Assembly (NCBI RefSeq): GCF_047601505.1
Contig: NZ_JASGJD010000001.1
Span: 2,666,001 to 2,730,000 of the forward strand
DNA: 64,000 nucleotides
Source of the DNA: Cloacibacterium sp047601505
GTDB taxonomy: Bacteria > Bacteroidota > Bacteroidia > Flavobacteriales > Weeksellaceae
Direction of reading: 5' to 3'
Shown: positions 53,360 to 61,941 of the stretch, one piece after another
Numbering within the stretch: the first letter of the stretch is position 1
Layout of the letters: the number at the start of each line of letters is the position of its first letter
Program-made: the position numbers and the translations under genes
The notes under the pieces: model-generated
Database searches by the model: none
What the model saw: the letters and a program-made list of their open reading frames with translations, nothing else
What the model was told of the DNA's origin: nothing

Positions 53360-55003
53360 TTAATTGAAAAAAGTTCTGTAAGCGAAATCTCCAAAATGCT
53401 CTCCTTCTTGTTTTTCCTTCATATATTGAGCGAATAAAACATCTACTTCTTCTAAAATTTCTTGCTCCGAAAGTTTTTCTTTATACAATTTGTTCAATCT
53501 TAATCCATATCTATCGCCACCCAACATAAAATTATACTGTTCTGCAGCTGTACCTATAAAACCCAATTCTGCTACATAAGGTCTTCCGCAACCATTAGGG
53601 CAACCCGTCATTCTGATGGAAACATCGTCATCTGAAAGTCCGTGTTTTGCTAAAATTGGCTCTATTTTCGTTACCAATTCTGGCAAATAGCGTTGTGCTT
53701 CCGCAAGAGCTAATGGACAAGTTGGCAATGCAACACAAGCCATAGAACTCTGTCTGATAGGCGAAATATTTTTCTCAATTTCAAATTTTTCTATTAAATC
53801 TTCTATCTTTTTCTTATCATTTTCAGAAATATTTCCAATCATTAGATTTTGGTTTCCTGTAAAAATAAAATTGCTGATATTAAGATTTGCTATTTCTATT
53901 AAAAATGCTTTTTGATAAGGTTTTACCACTCCATTTTCTACAAAAAGTGTATAATACCATTTTCCATCAGCACTTTGTTGCCAACCATATCTATCGTTTC
54001 TTTCGGTAAATTGATAAGGTTTTGCAGGTTCTAGTTTGAAGCCAATTCTTTTTTCTAATTCTTCTTTAAAGCCTTCTACCGTTAATCTTTCGATAGTATA
54101 TTTTAGCCTCGATAATTTTCTATCTGCCCTATTTCCAAAATCTCTTTGAATGGTTAAAACTTCGTAAACTGCTTTCATTGTTTTCTCTTCCGAATCTAAA
54201 AAACCAAGAACATTTCCTAATCTCGGAAAAGTTGAAGCATTGCCATGTGTAGTTCCCAAACCGCCACCAACAACAAGATTGAAGCCTTTCAATTCATTAT
54301 TTTCGATAATCGCAATTAATCCTAAATCATTGGTAAACAAATCCACATCGTTGCTTGGCGGAATTGCCACAGCAATTTTGAATTTTCTTGGTAAATAACG
54401 GTCTTCGTACAAAGGATCTGCTTCGGCAGAACGTTCGTAGATTTTTTCTCCATCAATAAAAACTTCATAATACGCCTTGGTTTTTGGCAAAAGTAATTTC
54501 GAAATTTTATCCGCATATTCGTGCACTTGATGATGAATGGGCGATAATTGCGGATGCGAACTGGCGATTACATTCCTATTTACATCGCCACACGCCGCAA
54601 TAGAATCTAATTTTGCGGTATTAAATGCCTGAATTGTTGGTCTTATTTCGTGTTTTAAGATACCGTGAAGCTGAACCGTCTGTCTGGTCGTAATTTTGAG
54701 AGTTCCTGTACCGAATTCTTCAGAAACTTGGTGTAAAGCTTGCCACTGTTCTGCCGTAATAGCTCCGCCCGGAATTCTGAGACGAATCATAAAAGAGTAC
54801 AATTTATCAAGTTTTTTTGCAGCTCTTTCGGCTCTTCTGTCTCTGTCGTCCTGTACATACATTCCGTGAAATTTCACCAAAGCTTCATCGTCTGGTCTCA
54901 CATTTCCGGTATGATTGTCTTGTTCTATACTTTCTTTCAACGTACCTCTCAGTCCGTCGCTTTTCATTTTTATATATTCTATTGGAGATAATTTATCGCT
55001 CAT
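53360..55003 (-). CDS. cysI: Assimilatory sulfite reductase, hemoprotein subunit
   Basis: 547 residues. It reduces sulfite to sulfide with six electrons at a coupled siroheme and [4Fe-4S] cluster. The cluster cysteines are C423 and C429 (MACVALPTCPLALAEAQR) and C468 and C472 (MTGCPNGCGRPYVAELG). Siroheme and substrate contacts include LRIPGGAITAEQW, TLKITTRQTVQLHGI and AACGDVNRNV. The presence of a CysJ flavoprotein gene next to it indicates the NADPH-dependent type. No frameshift; separated from cysJ by a 93-base spacer filled with heptamer repeats. Confidence 0.95.
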   Translation of the reverse strand: MSDKLSPIEYIKMKSDGLRGTLKESIEQDNHTGNVRPDDEALVKFHGMYVQDDRDRRAERAAKKLDKLYSFMIRLRIPGGAITAEQWQALHQVSEEFGTGTLKITTRQTVQLHGILKHEIRPTIQAFNTAKLDSIAACGDVNRNVIASSHPQLSPIHHQVHEYADKISKLLLPKTKAYYEVFIDGEKIYERSAEADPLYEDRYLPRKFKIAVAIPPSNDVDLFTNDLGLIAIIENNELKGFNLVVGGGLGTTHGNASTFPRLGNVLGFLDSEEKTMKAVYEVLTIQRDFGNRADRKLSRLKYTIERLTVEGFKEELEKRIGFKLEPAKPYQFTERNDRYGWQQSADGKWYYTLFVENGVVKPYQKAFLIEIANLNISNFIFTGNQNLMIGNISENDKKKIEDLIEKFEIEKNISPIRQSSMACVALPTCPLALAEAQRYLPELVTKIEPILAKHGLSDDDVSIRMTGCPNGCGRPYVAELGFIGTAAEQYNFMLGGDRYGLRLNKLYKEKLSEQEILEEVDVLFAQYMKEKQEGEHFGDFAYRTFFN

Positions 55004-55012
55004 AATTTTAAT

Positions 55013-55096
55013 TTTAGATTTTAGATTTTAGATTTAACTTTTGACTTTTGACTTTTGACTTTTGACTTCTGACTTCCGACATCCGACTTCTGACTT
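55013..55096. repeat. Heptanucleotide tandem repeat, 12 units, cysJ-cysI spacer
   Basis: Twelve in-phase 7-base units on the plus strand: TTTAGAT x3, TTAACTT, TTGACTT x4, CTGACTT, CCGACAT, CCGACTT, CTGACTT. The array ends exactly at the cysJ stop codon (55097). Confidence 0.9.
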
Positions 55097-56794
55097 CTAA
55101 TAAACATCCTTCAAAAATTTTCCTTCATTTTCCAGTTCGTCTAAGATTTCAATAGCTTGTTCTACCGAAACATTTCTTTGAGCCGAAATTACTTCTATCA
55201 AAGTCTGCTCTACATCTTTAGACATCGGATTTTTTTGCCCACACAAGTAGATGTAAGCTCCATTTTCAATCCATTGATTAAATTCTTTAGCATTTTCTAA
55301 AATTCTATCCTGAACATAAATTTTTCTTTGCTGGTCTCTAGAAAAAGCCGTGCTCAGTTTGGTTAGAACTCCCGTACTTATCCATTCCTGAATTTCGGTT
55401 TGATAGTAAAAATCTAAAGAAAAATGCTGTTCGCCAAAGAAAAGCCAGTTTTTACCTTCAGCTCCTGTTGAATCTCTTTCTGCCAAAAAGCTTCTGAAAG
55501 GCGCAATTCCCGTTCCTGGACCAATTAAAATAATATCTTTATCTTCTTCCGGCAGTCTGAAATTTTCGTTTTTGTGAATATAAAATTCAAATTCTTCTTC
55601 TAAAGGCAAATCTGCCAAATAACGAGAAGCAAAACCTTCTTTTTCTTGATCATTTGTATTAAATTTATGAAGATTCACCGTTAAATGAACTTCGCCATCG
55701 TGCGCTTCTTTTGAAGACGAAATAGAATACAATCTAGGCGCAACGGGCAACAAAATTTCAAGGAGTTTTGAAAATTTATCAGCGTCTAAATTTTTCTGTT
55801 CTGCAGAATTTAAAACATCTAACAAATCTGCTTTTTCCGAAAGAATTTCAATTTCTAAAACTGGTGAAATTGCATCTAAAGTATGCTTGCTGAGTCCTTT
55901 AACATTTCGACTTTCTAACCAATCAAAAGCAGTTTTGGTTTCGCCTTTTATAGAAAATTCTTGTTCTTTTTCAACATTGAATTCATCTAAAATAAATTGA
56001 ATATCTTTTTGAGAATTTTTCGGAATTACACCAAGAGCATCTCCAGGTTGATAAGAAATTTCTTCATCTGAAACAATTTCTATATGATACGTTTCTTTGT
56101 TAGAACCATTATCATTGAGTACAATTTTATGTTTTATATTGCCTTTATAATTTTTTTTATGAGGAATATTTTGAACAGAATGTGCAACTTTAGCTTCAGT
56201 TTTAACATCAGAAAATAAATTTTGCAAATCTTTTTGCCAATTTTCTACCAAAGGATTAAAATCTACATCTGCTTTTACCAAAGGTAATAATCTTTTGGCT
56301 CCTTTTTCTTCTAAAACCTCGTCCAAGAGCGTTCCTGCACTACAAAAAAGAGGATAAGAACTATCTCCCAAACCGAAAACAGCATAAGAAAGTTGACCAA
56401 GATTTACATTAGAAGACTTCAGTTTTTCGTAAAAATCTTTTGCATTAAGCGGAAATTCGCCTTCTCCTTGCGTGCTGATAACGAAAAGTACCAACGTTTC
56501 TTTTTCTAATTTTTTAACATCAAACTGAAAAATATCTACAGATTTTGCGTTAATTTTTTCCTTTTTAAAACTTGCTTGTAATTTTGATGCTACTTTTTTT
56601 GCATTTCCAGTTTCGGTACCATAAACAATGAGAGGTTTTACGTTTACCAAAGCAGAAGATTTCTGTGGCATAGAATTTCCTTCGCCAGATTTTGCAATAT
56701 AACCCGCCAAATAACCTTTGGCGTAAATTAACTCTTCAAAAGAAGCATTAGAAACCAATTGTTCTAATAAATTTTGTTTAGTATCAGATAGCAT
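55097..56794 (-). CDS. cysJ: Assimilatory sulfite reductase, flavoprotein subunit
   Basis: 565 residues from MLSDTKQNLLEQLVSNASFE. It passes electrons from NADPH through FAD and FMN to CysI. FMN (flavodoxin) domain: IVYGTETGNAKKVASKLQAS, VISTQGEGEFPLNA, AVFGLGDSSYPLF. FAD domain: LPVAPRLYSISSSKEAHDGE. NADPH part: ILIGPGTGIAPFRSFLAERD, FFGEQHFSLDFYYQTEIQEW and YLCGQKNPMSKDVEQTL. The chosen ATG lies 11 bases inside the end of cobA; longer in-frame starts would reach further into it, so overlap suggests coupled translation. Confidence 0.94.
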   Translation of the reverse strand: MLSDTKQNLLEQLVSNASFEELIYAKGYLAGYIAKSGEGNSMPQKSSALVNVKPLIVYGTETGNAKKVASKLQASFKKEKINAKSVDIFQFDVKKLEKETLVLFVISTQGEGEFPLNAKDFYEKLKSSNVNLGQLSYAVFGLGDSSYPLFCSAGTLLDEVLEEKGAKRLLPLVKADVDFNPLVENWQKDLQNLFSDVKTEAKVAHSVQNIPHKKNYKGNIKHKIVLNDNGSNKETYHIEIVSDEEISYQPGDALGVIPKNSQKDIQFILDEFNVEKEQEFSIKGETKTAFDWLESRNVKGLSKHTLDAISPVLEIEILSEKADLLDVLNSAEQKNLDADKFSKLLEILLPVAPRLYSISSSKEAHDGEVHLTVNLHKFNTNDQEKEGFASRYLADLPLEEEFEFYIHKNENFRLPEEDKDIILIGPGTGIAPFRSFLAERDSTGAEGKNWLFFGEQHFSLDFYYQTEIQEWISTGVLTKLSTAFSRDQQRKIYVQDRILENAKEFNQWIENGAYIYLCGQKNPMSKDVEQTLIEVISAQRNVSVEQAIEILDELENEGKFLKDVY

Positions 56795-57605
56795 TTTGAT
56801 AACTTGTTTTGTGATTATCGAAATAAGAATTTCCAGATTTTTTTTCTTCGAACCAAGCAAATTGATGATGCAAATTCACTACATTTCCAATAATGATAAG
56901 TGTTGGAACAAATTCAAATTCGGGTAAAGATTGAGTTTTAATTTCCTCGAAAGAGAAAACCTGCGTTTTTTGTTCTGGCGTAGTTGCCTGCTGCACCACC
57001 GCGATAGATTTAGAACCTTCAATTCCAAATTCTATTAATTTTTGAGTAATATTTTCTAATTTTTGTCCGCTCATATAAAACACCAAAGTGTCTTCTGTAG
57101 TTGCCCAATCTTGCCATTGATGAAGTGTTACGAATTTAAAATCGTACAGCGTAAGAAACCTTACACCTCTAGAATATTCGCGAGCGGTAAGCGGAATACC
57201 TGTATAAGCCGCAGCACCAAAAGCCGCAGAAACTCCGGGAATAATCTCGTATAAAATTTGGTGTTCTTTTAAAATTTGAAGTTCATCCAAAATATTAGAA
57301 AAAAGGCTAGCATCTCCACCTTTTAGACGAAGTACCAATTTCCCTTGTTTGGCAAACTGCACCATCAAATTGTTGATGTCTTTTTGAGGAGTCCAAATTC
57401 CTTTAGAACATTGCTTACCAACATACACAATTTCTGCTTTTTCGGAAGCATATTCTTCTATCAACTCTGGCGAAACCAATCTGTCTGTAAGAATTACATC
57501 TGCTTTTTGAAGATATTTCAAAGCTTTTAGACTGATAAGTTCCGGATCGCCTGGTCCAGCTCCTGCCAAAACCACTTTTCCTGTATTTTGAATGTTTTTT
57601 TTCAT
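56784..57605 (-). CDS. cobA: Uroporphyrinogen-III C-methyltransferase
   Basis: 273 residues (SUMT, CysG C-terminal half). It adds two methyl groups from SAM to uroporphyrinogen III to give precorrin-2, the precursor of siroheme. Visible: VVLAGAGPGDPELISLKALK, YLQKADVILTDRLVSPEL, KLVLRLKGGDASLFSN, IPGVSAAFGAAAYTGIPLTA and the late PTLIIIGNVVNLHHQF. The next enzyme is the N-terminal half of the fusion at 48435-49967. First gene after the internal terminator, so it should have its own promoter in 57606-57720, although no exact consensus is present. Confidence 0.94.
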   Translation of the reverse strand: MKKNIQNTGKVVLAGAGPGDPELISLKALKYLQKADVILTDRLVSPELIEEYASEKAEIVYVGKQCSKGIWTPQKDINNLMVQFAKQGKLVLRLKGGDASLFSNILDELQILKEHQILYEIIPGVSAAFGAAAYTGIPLTAREYSRGVRFLTLYDFKFVTLHQWQDWATTEDTLVFYMSGQKLENITQKLIEFGIEGSKSIAVVQQATTPEQKTQVFSFEEIKTQSLPEFEFVPTLIIIGNVVNLHHQFAWFEEKKSGNSYFDNHKTSYQNAI

Positions 57606-57632
57606 AATTTTAGCATAAAATCTCCGCCGCCT

Positions 57633-57646
57633 TATCGAAAACGATA
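57633..57646. promoter_or_regulatory. Hairpin in the cobA leader
   Basis: TATCG-AAAA-CGATA, 14 bases, in an otherwise GC-richer patch (CCGCCGCC next to it) 30-45 bases before the cobA ATG. Could be an operator or an RNA element. I do not recognise a known riboswitch here. Confidence 0.35.
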
Positions 57647-57721
57647 GGGTAAAAATTTGATTTTCTGAAAGTTAAAGATTTACAATTCTCTTCTAAGAAA
57701 AGAAGAAAAATATTTTATGAA

Positions 57722-57759
57722 ATCACTTTCCCTCCCTTAAAAAGAAAGGGAAAAGTGAT
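57722..57759 (-). terminator. Terminator between cysK and cobA
   Basis: Long hairpin with arms ATCACTTTCCCT and AGGGAAAAGTGAT (one bulge), 8 bases after the cysK stop, T-rich on the minus strand. It splits the sulfur locus into two transcription units, cysHDNK and cobA onward. Confidence 0.75.
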
Positions 57760-57767
57760 GATTTTAT

Positions 57768-58676
57768 TTAGAATAATCCTTCAATAGAAAGGTAACGTTC
57801 TCCTGTATCGTAATTGAAAGTTAAGATTTTGGCGTCATCTGGCAAAGTAGCTGCTTTTTTAGCAACTGCTGCTAAAGACGCACCTGTAGAAATTCCTACT
57901 AAAATCCCTTCTTTTTTAGCAATTTCTCTGGCATATTCGTAAGCTTCGTCTTTACCAATTTGAATAATTTCGTCTATTAAATCTGTACGATAAACATCTG
58001 GCACAAAACCTGCTCCAATCCCTTGAATTGGGTGCGGACCTGGCGCTCCACCACTTAAAACCGGAGACAATTCTGGTTCTACAGCAATTACTTTAATATT
58101 CGGGAATTTTTCTTTCAAAACAGAAGCTACACCTGTAATGTGACCGCCTGTTCCTACACCTGTAATTACATAATCTAAACCATCTGGAAAATCTGCTAAA
58201 ATCTCTTGTGCTGTAGTTTTTTTGTGAACTTCAACATTTGCCTGATTGCTAAATTGCGATGGAGACCAAGCATTTGGAGTATTAGCTACCAATTCTGCAG
58301 CTCTTTCAATAGCGCCTTTCATTCCTTTTTCGCGAGGAGTAAGATCGAATTCAGCACCATAGATTTCCATTAATTTTCTACGCTCAACACTCATAGATTC
58401 TGGCATTACTAAAATTACTTTGTAACCTTTTACCGCTCCTACTAATGCCAAACCAATCCCTGTATTCCCAGAAGTAGGTTCTATAATTACGCTATCTGGT
58501 TTTAACAATCCTTTTGCTTCTGCATCTTCTATCATTGCTAGTGCGATACGGTCTTTGATGCTGTTACCCGGATTTGTTCTTTCTAATTTGATGAAAACAT
58601 TTTTGTCGCCAAATAATTTATTAATTTTTACGACTGGCGTGTTTCCAATTGTTTCTAAAATGTTATTCGCTTTCAT
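57768..58676 (-). CDS. cysK: Cysteine synthase (O-acetylserine sulfhydrylase)
   Basis: 302 residues, fold type II PLP enzyme. It joins sulfide to O-acetylserine to make cysteine, the end step of the pathway. PLP lysine in KLERTNPGNSIKDRIALAM, phosphate loop in IIEPTSGNTGIGLALVGAVK, AGVGTGGHITG-like TGVGTGGHITGVASVLKEK, and PHPIQGIGAGFVPDVY. The CysK pattern (GIGAGFVP) favours the A isoform. It is 30 bases after cysN on the same strand. Confidence 0.95.
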   Translation of the reverse strand: MKANNILETIGNTPVVKINKLFGDKNVFIKLERTNPGNSIKDRIALAMIEDAEAKGLLKPDSVIIEPTSGNTGIGLALVGAVKGYKVILVMPESMSVERRKLMEIYGAEFDLTPREKGMKGAIERAAELVANTPNAWSPSQFSNQANVEVHKKTTAQEILADFPDGLDYVITGVGTGGHITGVASVLKEKFPNIKVIAVEPELSPVLSGGAPGPHPIQGIGAGFVPDVYRTDLIDEIIQIGKDEAYEYAREIAKKEGILVGISTGASLAAVAKKAATLPDDAKILTFNYDTGERYLSIEGLF

Positions 58677-58706
58677 ATTTTATATTTTTCTAAATTTTGG
58701 TTTAAT

Positions 58707-59939
58707 TTAAAGGAACATTAAAGCTCCTACGGTGTTAAAACTGGTTTCGTCTATCAAAATAGCGCTGCCAGATTTTGGATTTTTCTCGAAAGTATCGTAG
58801 TACAATGGCTGACTGGTTTTCAATGTAACTTGTGCAATATCATTAAGTTGAACAGCGTCTCCATCTGTAAATTGCCATTGGTTAACATCCCATTTTCTGT
58901 TAATTTGTTGAACTTTCACTCTCACATTTTTGAATCTGTGCTGAAGCAAATAAGTTTTACCAACTTGTAATGAATTGTTATCTAACCAAGAAATCCAAGT
59001 ATTGATTTGGTTGTCTTCTTTTGGCAACTGATTGCTAAGAACCACAGTGTCTCCACGGCTGATGTCTATATCATTTTCGAAATGTAGTACAACATTGTCC
59101 CCAGCTACTACTTCCGAAACTTCTTTTAAATCTTTTTCGATTTTAACCAAAGTGGTTTCAATTTTAGCAGGCAGAATGGTTACTTTGTTTCCAACTTTAT
59201 AACTTCCGCTTAGGATTTGTCCGGCATAACCTCTGTAATCGTGGTTGTCTTCATCTTTTGGTCTAATTACCCATTGTACTTGGAATCTTGCTTCTAAATC
59301 TTCCGTTCCGTCTAATTCTACAGATTCTAAAGTTTGAAGAATAGATTTCCCGTTGTACCAAGGTGTATTTTCAGAAGTTGTAACTACGTTATCTCCCACC
59401 AAAGCACTTACCGGAATGTAGATAATTTCGTTGTAATTGAGTTCAGATTTTATTGCTTCGAAATCATTTTTAATTTGATTAAAAACTTCTTCAGAATAAT
59501 TTAATAAATCAATTTTATTGATGGCAATAATAGCTTTTTTAATTCCCATTAAAGAACCTACACTTGCGTGTCTTTTGGTTTGGTCTGTAATCCCGTTTCT
59601 GGCATCTACTAAAACGATAATTAAATCTGAATTAGAAGCTCCAGTAATCATATTTCGGGTATATTGCTCGTGACCAGGCGCATCTGCAATGATGAATTTT
59701 CTTTTAGAAGTAGAGAAATATTTGTACGCAACATCAATAGTTATCCCTTGTTCGCGCTCTGCTCTAAGACCATCTGTGATAAGAGACAAATCTATATCTA
59801 CGCCTTCTTGCTTGGTTTGCTTTTGTAAAACGCCCAATTGGTCTGTATGTATACTGTCAGAATCATATAGAAGTCTTCCAATCAAAGTACTTTTTCCATC
59901 ATCTACATTTCCTGCGGTTATAAATCTTAATGTATTCAT
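58707..59939 (-). CDS. cysN: Sulfate adenylyltransferase subunit 1 (GTPase)
   Basis: 410 residues. GTP-driven subunit of ATP sulfurylase, which makes APS from ATP and sulfate. Visible G motifs: FITAGNVDDGKSTLIGRLLY (P-loop), the switch DAPGHEQYTRNMITGASNSD, NKIDLLNY, and EF-Tu-like domains 2 and 3 (YRGYAGQILSGSYKVGNKVT). No C-terminal CysC (APS kinase) domain is fused, in line with an APS-using reductase. Preceded by heptamer repeats. Confidence 0.96.
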   Translation of the reverse strand: MNTLRFITAGNVDDGKSTLIGRLLYDSDSIHTDQLGVLQKQTKQEGVDIDLSLITDGLRAEREQGITIDVAYKYFSTSKRKFIIADAPGHEQYTRNMITGASNSDLIIVLVDARNGITDQTKRHASVGSLMGIKKAIIAINKIDLLNYSEEVFNQIKNDFEAIKSELNYNEIIYIPVSALVGDNVVTTSENTPWYNGKSILQTLESVELDGTEDLEARFQVQWVIRPKDEDNHDYRGYAGQILSGSYKVGNKVTILPAKIETTLVKIEKDLKEVSEVVAGDNVVLHFENDIDISRGDTVVLSNQLPKEDNQINTWISWLDNNSLQVGKTYLLQHRFKNVRVKVQQINRKWDVNQWQFTDGDAVQLNDIAQVTLKTSQPLYYDTFEKNPKSGSAILIDETSFNTVGALMFL

Positions 59940-59947
59940 TTTTTTAT

Positions 59948-59982
59948 GAGTTTCGAGTTTCGTGATATGAGTTTCGAGTTAA
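59948..59982. repeat. Heptanucleotide tandem repeat, 5 units, cysD-cysN spacer
   Basis: In-phase units GAGTTTC, GAGTTTC, GTGATAT, GAGTTTC, GAGTTAA. Confidence 0.75.
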
Positions 59983-60012
59983 TTATTAATTTAAAATTTC
60001 GAATGTTTGATA

Positions 60013-60918
60013 TTAAAAATACCCTTGTTTTTTACGGTCTTCCATTGCAGCTTCCGAAAGTTGGTCATCTAATCTTGTTTGTCCTCTTTCGCTGATTCTT
60101 GTTTGAATAATATCTTCAATAATATCATCAATTGTAGAAGCTTCAGAAGGCACAGCAGCGGTACAAGTCATATCTCCAACGGTTCTGTATCTTACTTTTT
60201 CAATCACTACTTCGTCTCCTTCTTGAGGTTGAATAAACGCTGACGTAGCCACTAATTTATCTTGAAATTTAATACATTCTCTATCATGAGAAAAATATAA
60301 ATTTGGCAATTCAATATTGTATTTTTTAATGTAATTCCAGATGTCTAATTCTGTCCAGTTACTGATTGGGAAAACTCTTACATTATGACCTTTTTGCACT
60401 TTCCCGTTGAGGATATTCCAAAGTTCTGGTCTTTGAAGTTTTGGATCCCAAGCCCCGAAATCGTCTCTTACAGAGAAAATTCTTTCTTTAGCTCTGGCTT
60501 TTTCTTCGTCTCTTCTAGCACCACCAATACAAGCATCAAATTCATTTTCTTCAATTGTATCTAAAAGTGTATAAGTCTGTAGAGAATTTCTAGAAGGAAA
60601 TCTACCACCTGTTTCTTTTAAATTATATTTTTTGATGCTATCTTCTACATTGCCTACCACCAATTTTTCGCCAATTTTTTCTACCAATTCATCTCTAAAT
60701 TGTATGGCTTCTGGAAAATTATGACCTGTATCTATATGTACCAAAGGAAAAGGAAATTTGCCCGGACGAAACGCCTTCAAAGCCAAATGTACCAACACAA
60801 TGGAATCTTTTCCTCCCGAAAAAAGCAAAGCTGGCTTTTCAAACTGCGCTGCTGTTTCTCTTAAGATATAAATTGCTTCGTTTTCTAATTGCTCTAAATA
60901 ATCTACTGTATTACTCAT
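60013..60918 (-). CDS. cysD: Sulfate adenylyltransferase subunit 2
   Basis: 301 residues from MSNTVDYLEQLENEAIYI. Catalytic subunit of ATP sulfurylase, PP-loop fold: ALLFSGGKDSIVLVHLALKA (SGGKDS), VHIDTGHNFPEAIQF, ACIGGARRDEEKARAKERIF, NWTELDIWNYIKKYN and YRTVGDMTCTAAV. Works as a heterodimer with CysN. An in-frame ATG 6 codons upstream (60936) is the base next to the cysH stop; the inner ATG is preferred by similarity to other CysD proteins. Confidence 0.96.
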   Translation of the reverse strand: MSNTVDYLEQLENEAIYILRETAAQFEKPALLFSGGKDSIVLVHLALKAFRPGKFPFPLVHIDTGHNFPEAIQFRDELVEKIGEKLVVGNVEDSIKKYNLKETGGRFPSRNSLQTYTLLDTIEENEFDACIGGARRDEEKARAKERIFSVRDDFGAWDPKLQRPELWNILNGKVQKGHNVRVFPISNWTELDIWNYIKKYNIELPNLYFSHDRECIKFQDKLVATSAFIQPQEGDEVVIEKVRYRTVGDMTCTAAVPSEASTIDDIIEDIIQTRISERGQTRLDDQLSEAAMEDRKKQGYF

Positions 60919-60936
60919 TTTAATTTTTTTCTGCAT

Positions 60937-61629
60937 TTATTTATGTAAACCACATTCTTTTTTAGATTGATCTTCCCACCACCATCTTCCAGCACGGAAA
61001 TCTTCACCTTCTTTTACGGCTCTAGTACACGGCGCACAACCAATACTAATGAAACCTTTGTGATGAAGCGTGTTATACGGAACACCTTTTTTCTGTAAAT
61101 ATTCTACTACTTCTTCGGTTGTCCAATTGAGCAAAGGATTAAATTTGAATAATTGATGAGCTTCGTCCCATTCTACCAATTTCATACCTTGTCTGTTTTG
61201 CGATTGCTCTGCTCTAAGACCTGTAATCCAAACATTTGCACCTTTTAAAGCTCTATTTAACGGTTGAACTTTTCTAATATTGCAACATTCTTTTCTTAAA
61301 TCTACACTATTATAAAAACCATTAATTCCGTTGTCTAAAACATATTTTTCTATAGTTACAGCTTCTGGATAAAAAGGTTTTATCTTGTTGCCATATTTAA
61401 GGTTAGATTTATCCCAAACATCATAAGTTTCGGGGAAAAGTCTGCCAGTATCTAATGTAAAAACCTCTATATTTTCTAGTTTATTGCTAAAAATTTCGTT
61501 GGTTATTACTTGGTCTTCAATACCAAAACTGGTAGAAAAAACAATTCTTCCTTTTAGCTGTTCATTCAGGATTTGCAAATTTTCCTGAACTGAATTATTC
61601 TCATTAAGTAATTTTAATACTTCTTCCAT
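60937..61629 (-). CDS. cysH: Adenosine 5'-phosphosulfate (APS) reductase, CysH family
   Basis: 230 residues. PP-loop start IVFSTSFGIEDQVITNEI, then FTLDTGRLFPETYDVWDKSN. Cys115-Cys116 (RKECCNIRKVQPL) and Cys198-x2-Cys201 (IGCAPCTRAV) form the CC...CxxC set that binds a [4Fe-4S] cluster in APS-specific reductases, and C226 (KKECGLHK) is the catalytic Cys. This class reduces APS directly to sulfite and AMP with thioredoxin, so no APS kinase is required. First structural gene of the operon, behind a 370-base leader with two Cys-run frames. Confidence 0.95.
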   Translation of the reverse strand: MEEVLKLLNENNSVQENLQILNEQLKGRIVFSTSFGIEDQVITNEIFSNKLENIEVFTLDTGRLFPETYDVWDKSNLKYGNKIKPFYPEAVTIEKYVLDNGINGFYNSVDLRKECCNIRKVQPLNRALKGANVWITGLRAEQSQNRQGMKLVEWDEAHQLFKFNPLLNWTTEEVVEYLQKKGVPYNTLHHKGFISIGCAPCTRAVKEGEDFRAGRWWWEDQSKKECGLHK

Positions 61630-61640
61630 ATAATTTTCTC

Positions 61641-61672
61641 AAAAAAAATGACCTCTTGAAAAACAAGAAGCC
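61641..61672 (-). terminator. Second attenuator-type terminator, next to the cysH start
   Basis: On the minus strand GGCTTCTTG and CAAGAGGTC pair (9 bp, two G-U) round a T5 loop, followed by A and eight T. It ends 11 bases before the cysH ATG, so it must be overcome for cysH expression. GGGAGCT in uORF2 (61725-61731) can pair with GGCTTC plus one more base as a weak competing helix. Confidence 0.65.
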
Positions 61673-61703
61673 AATATTAATTTATAATCACAATAATTTT
61701 ATA

Positions 61704-61817
61704 CTATAGACCATAAGAAATATAAGCTCCCACAGAAACTTTACAACAGCAAGGCATCATACACATTGTTGTGCTTTTATTTTCATTGCTTTTTAATGCA
61801 AAAATTTTTGTGTTCAT
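61704..61817 (-). CDS. Leader reading frame 2 with four Cys codons (uORF2)
   Basis: 37 codons beginning MNTKIFALKSNENKST and ending MMPCCCKVSVGAYISYGL, stop TAG at 61704-61706. A Cys codon precedes two Met codons, then TGC TGT TGT follow. Shorter versions can start at the internal ATG codons at 61760 or 61757. No similarity to enzymes. It lies between terminator 1 and terminator 2 of the cysH leader. Cys is rare, so a second run of three Cys codons in the same leader is hard to ascribe to chance. Confidence 0.65.
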   Translation of the reverse strand: MNTKIFALKSNENKSTTMCMMPCCCKVSVGAYISYGL

Positions 61818-61873
61818 TTCGTTTCTAATTTCTATTGTTAAATTTCTGTGTAAAATTACTAATTTTTTAAAAC

Positions 61874-61913
61874 AAAAAAGACTCCTTAATCATAAAATTA
61901 AGGAGTCTTTTTT
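61874..61913 (-). terminator. Intrinsic terminator 1 of the cysH leader (attenuator)
   Basis: 17-bp perfect stem AAAAAAGACTCCTTAAT / ATTAAGGAGTCTTTTTT with a 6-base loop; on the minus strand it is followed by GTTTT. It lies between uORF1 and uORF2. The 5' arm can instead pair with 61942-61956. Confidence 0.85.
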
Positions 61914-61941
61914 AATATTTTTCTTTATTTATATCAATGTG

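Noticed and set aside
55013..55096. CRISPR array
   Set aside because: The repeat unit is 7 bases without spacers and with no cas genes; it is a simple phased tandem repeat.
57606..57720. SAM or cobalamin riboswitch before cobA
   Set aside because: Only a short hairpin is present; none of the known riboswitch cores can be traced.
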